Origin: Methanobacteriota archaeon
GTDB lineage: Archaea; Halobacteriota; Methanocellia; Methanocellales; Methanocellaceae
Assembly (NCBI GenBank): GCA_023436075.1
Contig: JAEZKS010000095.1
Location: forward strand, 1 to 11,662
Length of the DNA: 11,662 nucleotides
Direction: 5' to 3'
In this document: positions 6,631 through 11,662 of the stretch, piece after piece
How the letters are laid out: each line of letters opens with the position of its first letter
Position numbering within the stretch: position 1 is the stretch's first letter
Notes under the pieces: generated by a model
Told to the model about the DNA's origin: nothing
Database searches by the model: none
The model's input: the letters and a program-made list of their open reading frames with translations, nothing else
Program-made: the position numbers and the translations under genes

Positions 6631-9600
6631 ATGGGTTTATTTGACAGAAAACCTAAGAAAGATGACGTTAAATCTAAAAAATCGCAGGAAGACGAGGACA
6701 GGATGAAGAAGGAGCTTGAAACGCTCCAGTCTATCCTCGAAAAGAGCGATTTCAAGGCTGATCCGGCAAAACTGGAACCGGCGGCCAGAACCCATGAGAA
6801 GCCGGCGGAGAGAATCCAGCCGGCAAAGCCATCGAAGGTCCAGGAAAAGCCCGAGAAGCCGGCTGTGCCGGTGGGGAAGGCACCCATGCCAAGGCCACCG
6901 GCCCAAAAGCCCCCTGTTGAACGTCCTCCGGTAGAGCGGACGCAGGAGAGGGCCCCGGCTCCGAAGCCACAGACGAAACCGCCGGTGCCGCCCGTCCAGA
7001 AGCCCATTTTAAAGCCCAGCATCTTACAGTCATCACAGCCTCAGCCTGCCGTAAAGCCTGTCCCAACCCGGGCACCGGAGAAGGTAGAAGCTGAAGTGAT
7101 ACACCCAGGGCATCCTGAGTCGGCAAAGACTGAGCCTAAACACGAGCCAGCCAATGCCGAAGCCCGGCCGGAACAGAAGCCCGAGCCAGCAAAGGCAGAG
7201 ACTAAACACGAACCGGTACCTGCCACGACCGTGCCTGTGTCGGACATCGCCGAGCTGAAGACGATGATCGAGAAGCAGGCGGCCGAAAATGAAAAAGCCA
7301 GGAAGGAGATCGAGGAGCAGCGCAACGAGCTGAAAAAGCATAACACCGAACTATCGGGTGAGATCCTCGTCCTGAAGGCGAAGCTCGATCGCATGGAGGC
7401 CGAGAAGTCGACGACCGCTCAGCCGGCCGGCGCCATGCCGACGGACAGGCTCGAGGAGCAGATCCGCGAGAGCAAGGCAATGATCGACTCCCAGAGGCTG
7501 ACGATCGAGGTGCAGAAGGACACGATCTCCAAGCTGGAGGAAGAGATCGAGAAGATCAAGGCATTTGACTTCGAGGAATACGCGTCGCAGGAGAAGCAGA
7601 TACTTGCGAAGATGGCCACGGAGATCAAGACCCTCAAGGCTGGCATCACGGAGCACGATGGCAAGGCCACCGATGCATCTGGCAAGATAGGAACCCTCGG
7701 CAACGACCTCGGCGCCCTGAAGGACCGCGCGGAGAACATCGAGCAGGATGCGTTCGCCGCACGCCGGACCATGGACGAATGTGCGAAGACGCTGGAGGCG
7801 TTCAAGGCAACTATCGCAGAGCAGAGCACCAGTGTTGAGCAGATGAAGAACTCGGTTTCCATCCTTGACAGCAAGGTCAACTCGCTGCGAGACACGGTCG
7901 GCCAGCCCGGGCCGGTGACGGAAGAGATCGAGACGCTAAAGGCGGAGCTGTCAAGCATAAAGAGCCGCGTGGACGCCATGCCGGCTGCTGCCGCTGAAGA
8001 CATCGCAGCGCTGAAAGACTCGCTGACACAGGACGTCGCGTCGCTGCGGGAGTCGGTAACATCCGAGGTCTCATCGATCAAGGATTCGGTGGCCGATCTG
8101 GCACCATTCAAGGAATCAGTCTCTTCTGGCATGACATCGGTCAGAGAATCGCTCCTGTCGGACATCTCATCACTCAAGGAATCCGTGGAATCAGCAAAGA
8201 CATCGACTGCATCTGACATTTCATCAGTCAGAGAATCGCTCTTATCGGACATCTCATCGGTCAGAGAATCCGTGGAATCGGCAAAGACATCGACCGTGTC
8301 AGACATCGATGGGATCAGGTCGGAGCTTGCCGGACTGAAGGAAGCGCTGGCTTCTGTCGACGAGCTACGTACGGCACGCGGATCAATGGCTTCGGACATG
8401 GCGGACATCAAGGACTCTGTGACATCCGAAATCGCCACCATCCGCTCTGAGGTCACGGCAGTCCGGGACTACGTCACCGCGGACATGTCGAACTACAAGG
8501 AGTCCATACAGGGCGACCTCAAGTCCATCACCGCCTACAGGGATGACCTCATCCGGCTGCGGGCCAGCCTGGAGCAGGTAGGCCAGCTCTCCAAAGCCGT
8601 GACAGACTACCGCAGCGAACTGAAGTCGGTCAAGAGCATGATGGACCGCTTCAACGAGGACGTGAAGAACGCCCGCGAGATGACGAAGGGCAGGGAAGAG
8701 ATCCAGCACATCAAGGAGGATCTGTACCTCTACACCAATGACCTGAAGGCGATGCGGGACATCGTCGGCGACAACAAGGACGCGATCGAGGCCGTGAAGA
8801 GGTCTCTTGACGACCTGCGCGGAGACTCGGAGCGCGTGACGCCACAGGAGGCCAAGCTGATCAAGACCGGCCAGTATCTGAAAGCCCAGATCGACCAGGT
8901 CAACAACACGTTCTCCGACCTGGACGAGCGGCTGGCCGCCATCCGCAAGGAGTTCATCAATCTCAACAACATCGAATACCGCTACCGGGCGCTGGAGGAC
9001 AACCTGAACGCCATGGAGCGTAACCTCGAGAACAAGATCGAGGTCGAGATGATCACCCGGGTTCGCGAGGCAGAGAGCGAACTCGTGACCCGGATCGCAG
9101 AGGTCGAGTCCAGCATCACCGAGTCGAGCCGCAACGCCAAGGACCTGCTGAACCAGCTCGAAGAGACTCGCGCTCAGGTCACCAGGGAGCTTGACGATAT
9201 CCGCACGGACGTCACCCGCGAGCTGGAAGACACACGCAGCAGCGTGACCAAGGAGCTGGAGGAAACCCGCACCACGGTCGCCCGCGAGGTAGAGGATATC
9301 CGGACTACGGCGACGAAGGATCTGGAGGAAACCCGCACCGAGGTCAGCCAGGAAGTGGACGAGATACGTACCACGGCAACGAAGGAGCTGGACGAAGCCC
9401 GCGAAAGGGTTACCCGCGAGCTGCAGGAGGCCAGGACTGAAGTCACGAAGGAGCTTGACGATGCCCGGAACACGGTCACCCGCGAGCTCACCGCTGCCAA
9501 GACCGATGTCACGAAGGACCTGGAAGGCATCCGCACCGACGTGATCAGGTCGGTATCAGGCCTTAAGACGGATACGATCAAGACGATAAGGGACACGGCC

Positions 9601-10713
9601 GCCGAATCCGTGAAGGCTGCCGACGAGGCCCGCGAATCGCTGATCGAGACCCGGGAATCGGTTATCGAGACCCAGAACGAAGTCTTAGGAACGATCGACT
9701 CGACGAAGAGATCGGCGCTGAAAGAGATGAGCGAGACAATAAGATCATCTCTGGAAGGGATAGTAGAGACGAAGAAATCGACACTGGAAGAGTTAGCAGA
9801 AACGAGGACTTCGGTGCTGAATGAGATGGGAGAGACGAAGAAATCGACACTGGATGAAATGGGCGAGACGAAGAAATCGACACTGGATGAAATGGGCGAG
9901 ATCAAGGCTTCAGTGATCAAGGAGATCGAAGCCGCCAGTGATGCCGCATACCGGCAGACCAATAATATATCCGACAGAGTCCTGGGCGAAATCAACAGCG
10001 CCAGTGAAAACGTGCTACGTGAAGTCGGCAGCGCCAAAGAATCCGCATTCCGCGAGATGGCTTCGGCCCGCGATGAATCGTTCAAGGCCACTAACGAACT
10101 GAACGCGGCAGCTAAGAAAGCCCGCGAGGAAGTATCGGGCATTCTCGAACACGTGAACGGCGAGACTGCCGGGGCGGTCAGTCGGGCGAAAGCAGAGGTC
10201 TCCTCAATGGTGAAGCAGGAGAAAGAAGGCCTCTATGGCATCGTAGATGCACAGAGGAAGGAAGCCGTCGAGGGCATGACCAAGATAAAGGACGAGATGC
10301 TCGTATCCCTGCGCCAGACCGAGTCGATCGTGCTGTCCTCGACCGAGAACGCGCGCATTGTCGCCGAGAAGTCGATGGCCAAGACGCGCGACGAAATACT
10401 GGACAGCATCAGGAGCACGCGCGAGGAGACCATCAAGAAGCTGCTGGACACCCGCGACGTGGTGATCTCGGCGGCCAACAACTCGAAGGAGACGGCCCTC
10501 GACTCGATGTTCAAGTCCCGTGATGAGGCGATCGCCGCCGTCACCACGAGCAAGACCTCGCTCCTGTCATTCCGCGACGATGCAATGAATCAGTTGCGGA
10601 AGACGCAGAAGGAAGTCGAAGAATCGATCAACAAGAAGCTCGAGTCGGACAAGGAGAACACCGAGCGGATCAAGCAGATCATGAAGACTATGAACGAACT
10701 GATCAGGGCGTAG
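6631..10713 (+). CDS. Giant coiled-coil protein with 11-residue repeats, function unknown
   Basis: I do not recognise this 1360-residue protein. In order it shows: a charged start (MGLFDRKPKK); a Pro/Lys/Glu-rich, probably disordered region (~45-202); a heptad-type coiled coil (~206-300); a DFEEY motif at 313-317; serine-rich hendecads of ESVTSEVSSIK type (~463-570), including two 29-residue repeats (501-529, 530-558); a mixed segment with EAKLIKTGQY (740-749) and LDER (764-767); and about 47 consecutive 11-residue units from 845 to the end. It has no signal peptide, membrane helix or Walker A motif, one cysteine (in DECAK) and no tryptophan that I can find, so it is probably cytoplasmic and elongated and not an SMC ATPase. 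ATG 6631 is preferred to a TTG at 6619, which directly abuts the only AAAGG. A filament, spacer or scaffold role is conjecture. Parts resemble the small protein encoded next. Confidence 0.88.
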   Translation: MGLFDRKPKKDDVKSKKSQEDEDRMKKELETLQSILEKSDFKADPAKLEPAARTHEKPAERIQPAKPSKVQEKPEKPAVPVGKAPMPRPPAQKPPVERPPVERTQERAPAPKPQTKPPVPPVQKPILKPSILQSSQPQPAVKPVPTRAPEKVEAEVIHPGHPESAKTEPKHEPANAEARPEQKPEPAKAETKHEPVPATTVPVSDIAELKTMIEKQAAENEKARKEIEEQRNELKKHNTELSGEILVLKAKLDRMEAEKSTTAQPAGAMPTDRLEEQIRESKAMIDSQRLTIEVQKDTISKLEEEIEKIKAFDFEEYASQEKQILAKMATEIKTLKAGITEHDGKATDASGKIGTLGNDLGALKDRAENIEQDAFAARRTMDECAKTLEAFKATIAEQSTSVEQMKNSVSILDSKVNSLRDTVGQPGPVTEEIETLKAELSSIKSRVDAMPAAAAEDIAALKDSLTQDVASLRESVTSEVSSIKDSVADLAPFKESVSSGMTSVRESLLSDISSLKESVESAKTSTASDISSVRESLLSDISSVRESVESAKTSTVSDIDGIRSELAGLKEALASVDELRTARGSMASDMADIKDSVTSEIATIRSEVTAVRDYVTADMSNYKESIQGDLKSITAYRDDLIRLRASLEQVGQLSKAVTDYRSELKSVKSMMDRFNEDVKNAREMTKGREEIQHIKEDLYLYTNDLKAMRDIVGDNKDAIEAVKRSLDDLRGDSERVTPQEAKLIKTGQYLKAQIDQVNNTFSDLDERLAAIRKEFINLNNIEYRYRALEDNLNAMERNLENKIEVEMITRVREAESELVTRIAEVESSITESSRNAKDLLNQLEETRAQVTRELDDIRTDVTRELEDTRSSVTKELEETRTTVAREVEDIRTTATKDLEETRTEVSQEVDEIRTTATKELDEARERVTRELQEARTEVTKELDDARNTVTRELTAAKTDVTKDLEGIRTDVIRSVSGLKTDTIKTIRDTAAESVKAADEARESLIETRESVIETQNEVLGTIDSTKRSALKEMSETIRSSLEGIVETKKSTLEELAETRTSVLNEMGETKKSTLDEMGETKKSTLDEMGEIKASVIKEIEAASDAAYRQTNNISDRVLGEINSASENVLREVGSAKESAFREMASARDESFKATNELNAAAKKAREEVSGILEHVNGETAGAVSRAKAEVSSMVKQEKEGLYGIVDAQRKEAVEGMTKIKDEMLVSLRQTESIVLSSTENARIVAEKSMAKTRDEILDSIRSTREETIKKLLDTRDVVISAANNSKETALDSMFKSRDEAIAAVTTSKTSLLSFRDDAMNQLRKTQKEVEESINKKLESDKENTERIKQIMKTMNELIRA
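8131..8304 (+). repeat. 87-bp in-frame tandem repeat, two copies
   Basis: Copies 8131-8217 and 8218-8304 agree at 73 of 87 bases by direct count and encode two 29-residue units with shared core SVRESLLSDIS. Twenty-nine equals 11+11+7, so the unit keeps a coiled-coil register. Several changes are synonymous, so this duplication is older than the 33-bp one further down. Confidence 0.85.
9163..10710 (+). repeat. Hendecad-coding repeat region (33-bp period)
   Basis: The reading frame divides without gaps into 46 units of 11 residues plus a final 10, for example DIRTDVTRELE, ETRTEVSQEVD, EMGETKKSTLD and TRDEILDSIRS. Through roughly the first 28 units small or hydrophobic residues fall at unit positions 2 and 10, and in the first 13 also at position 6. 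That is a 3-4-4 spacing (a, d, h of a hendecad). From about unit 30 the core moves by about one residue. Hendecads favour straight or slightly right-handed coiled coils. Confidence 0.85.
9766..9897 (+). repeat. Recent 33-bp tandem duplication inside the hendecad region
   Basis: Units 9832-9864 and 9865-9897 are identical over all 33 bases, each encoding ETKKSTLDEMG. The first 23 bases recur exactly at 9766-9788, 66 bp (two units) upstream. Identity at silent sites points to recent slippage or gene conversion. Confidence 0.9.
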
Positions 10714-10717
10714 GGAC

Positions 10718-11356
10718 ATGGATTTCGAGAGCTACATCGGCAAGGAGCGGCAACTGCTCAGCCGCATCGAGCGGGAACGAGCGGAGATGAACTCCCACGA
10801 GCCAGACGCCTGGAAGGGCAACTACCAGATGGCTGCTGACGAGATCAAGCTCCTGCAGGCCGGTGACTATGTCATGGATGCGGCCGGGACGGCCGCAGAC
10901 GCCATCGCAGCGCTGGACGAGCGGATGACAGAGCTGAGGCAGATCGAAGCAGGGGCTAACGCCAGAAACGAGACGTTCCTGAAGCGCGTGGAGGCGTGGG
11001 AGACCAAGTTCGACATGCGATATGCCGAAGTCATGGCCTCGATGGCCCGGGAGATGGCTGCCATGGAAGCCCGCAACGCCGAATTGACAAAACGCATCGA
11101 AGCGGCAGAGCAAAACTTGCAGGACATCACCAGGAAATCTGAGAACAGTATCAGAGAGACGAGAGAGATCGCCGAGACAAGCCTGAAGGATGTCAGCAGC
11201 GCCGAGGCAGCCTACATCGATCGGCTGGTAGGATCGCTCAGGGCGGCACAGTCGCAGTTCGAAGCGTCTATCAGCGAGAAGCTCGAGCAGGACAAGCAGA
11301 CTCTCGAAAAGATCAAGTTCATGATAGCGACCATGAACGACATCATCAAGACCTGA
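10718..11356 (+). CDS. Small coiled-coil partner/paralogue of the giant protein
   Basis: A 212-residue protein of unknown function, starting 4 bp after the giant gene stop. AGGG at 10705-10708, inside the upstream gene, is the likely ribosome site, so the two are probably co-translated. Three parts match the giant protein in the same order. MDFESYIGKERQLLSRI (1-17) matches giant 312-328 (7 of 17 identical). EIKLLQAGDY to LDER (42-69) matches giant 740-767 with the same internal spacing. The C-terminal 32 residues match the giant's last 32 at 15 positions. From about residue 131 it too can be read as hendecads (SENSIRETREI, AETSLKDVSSA). It lacks the Pro-rich region and the long repeats. No signal peptide, membrane span or nucleotide-binding motif is visible. 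A mixed oligomer with the giant protein is a natural guess but untested. Confidence 0.88.
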   Translation: MDFESYIGKERQLLSRIERERAEMNSHEPDAWKGNYQMAADEIKLLQAGDYVMDAAGTAADAIAALDERMTELRQIEAGANARNETFLKRVEAWETKFDMRYAEVMASMAREMAAMEARNAELTKRIEAAEQNLQDITRKSENSIRETREIAETSLKDVSSAEAAYIDRLVGSLRAAQSQFEASISEKLEQDKQTLEKIKFMIATMNDIIKT

Positions 11357-11365
11357 CCGCTTCCA

Positions 11366-11416
11366 GGTTTTTGCTCTTGCAGTTTCAACACTAAAGCACT
11401 AAACTTTTTTATTTTC
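11366..11416 (+). terminator. T-rich termination region after the coiled-coil unit
   Basis: GGTTTTTGC begins 9 bp after the stop codon, and a stronger tract of six Ts followed by ATTTT lies at 11405-11415. No stable stem precedes them. Archaeal termination at T-tracts needs no hairpin, so this is a plausible end for the two-gene transcript. Confidence 0.45.
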
Positions 11417-11552
11417 CACTAAGGTCACGAAATTCTCTAAAGTCACTGTCAAAACACGAAAGGCACGAAAACACGAATTCAAATTCACTAAATCCACGAA
11501 CGTCACCAAGCTTAAAACACGAACAAGAGCACTAAAGGCACAAAAGCACCAA
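11389..11552 (+). repeat. Array of degenerate 9-bp CAC[G/T]AA units
   Basis: Fifteen CAC trinucleotides, most in CACGAA or CACTAA followed by A/G-rich bases, start at 11389, 11397, 11417, 11426, 11444, 11455, 11464, 11472, 11486, 11495, 11504, 11518, 11530, 11539 and 11547. Steps are mostly 8-9 bp, or near twice that (18, 20), with some of 11-14. The 245-bp gene-free gap consists largely of this array. Units are too short and variable for a CRISPR. The same element occurs, mostly inverted, at 815-1114. Confidence 0.75.
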
Positions 11553-11601
11553 AACGATGCCCATATCGCTTCAGTATCTATTGTCATTTTTAAAAGGTCT
11601 C

Positions 11602-11662
11602 ATGCGGGGAATGCTGTCGGATGAGCTTCCGCCGGAAAGCCGGACACTTGGAGCTACAGGTT
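11602..11662 (+). CDS. Possible start of a downstream gene, cut by window end
   Basis: Composition changes sharply from AT-rich to GC-rich here. The frame from ATG 11602 (MRGMLSDELPPESRTLGATG) stays open to the edge. AAAAGGT (11592-11598) precedes it closely. ATG 11611, in the same frame, and ATG 11557, which would add MPISLQYLLSFLKGL, are alternative starts. Twenty residues are too few to name a family, and a gene on the other strand is not excluded. Confidence 0.4.
   Translation, partial: MRGMLSDELPPESRTLGATG

Noticed and set aside
7419..8456. 345-codon minus-strand frame, and a similar 322-codon frame at 9174-10142
   Set aside because: Both are antisense to repetitive parts of the giant coiled-coil gene. 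Repeats keep the antisense frame free of stops and give Ser/Val-rich low-complexity protein with no ribosome site seen.
6631..10713. SMC/Rad50-type ATPase, methyl-accepting protein or secreted tail-like protein
   Set aside because: No Walker A or B, ABC signature, hinge, signal peptide, membrane helix or phage-structural neighbours are visible. Similarity to SMC, LEA or apolipoprotein sequences would come from repeat composition only.
11389..11552. CRISPR array
   Set aside because: Units are about 9 bp, degenerate and nearly contiguous; there are no 23-40 bp identical repeats, no unique spacers and no cas genes. The GAGATTT-CGTGCTTT copies at 979-1111 fail for the same reasons.
11399..11587. 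62-codon minus-strand frame in the right intergenic region
   Set aside because: It is made almost entirely of the CAC[G/T]AA repeat read backwards, with no clear ribosome site and no coding-like composition.

Overview
This window comes from a methanogenic (or methane-oxidising) euryarchaeon. The decisive evidence is a complete five-gene set for coenzyme F430, the nickel tetrapyrrole of methyl-coenzyme M reductase. Coding DNA is GC-rich and intergenic DNA is very AT-rich with archaeal TATA-like elements. Shine-Dalgarno sequences precede most genes. This fits a Methanocella-like (Methanocellales) genome, but the genus is an inference and nothing here proves it.

Layout: (1) Positions 1-773 hold the 3' part of a metallo-beta-lactamase-fold hydrolase gene. 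(2) Positions 774-1349 are a long non-coding stretch. It has short CACGAA / TTCGTG-type repeats, a GC-rich patch with a direct repeat, a TATA region built from inverted repeats, and a hairpin just before the first cfb Shine-Dalgarno. (3) Positions 1350-6386 are the tightly packed operon cfbA-cfbE-cfbD-cfbC-cfbB: nickel chelatase, F430 synthetase, the NifD-like and NifH-like reductive cyclase subunits, and the a,c-diamide synthase. (4) Positions 6387-6630 contain a T-tract terminator candidate and a second promoter with two ATCGATA sites 21 bp apart. (5) Positions 6631-11356 hold a two-gene unit of unknown function: a 1360-residue coiled-coil protein, then a 212-residue protein 4 bp downstream. 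(6) Positions 11357-11601 contain a T-rich terminator region and an array of degenerate 9-bp CAC[G/T]AA units. A new reading frame may begin near 11602 and runs off the window.

The cfb genes act in sequence. CfbA puts nickel into sirohydrochlorin and CfbB amidates the a and c side chains. CfbC and CfbD reduce the ring and form the gamma-lactam, and CfbE closes the carbocyclic ring to give F430.

The least explained part is the coiled-coil pair. The large protein ends in about 47 consecutive 11-residue (hendecad) repeats and has further hendecads in its middle. Parts of its gene are recent tandem duplications in multiples of 33 bp. The small protein carries three matches to the large one, in the same order (DFExY motif, KLxxxGxY-to-LDER segment, C-terminal tail), so the two look like long and short versions of one architecture. 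I do not recognise a described system; an elongated cytoplasmic scaffold or filament is only a hypothesis.
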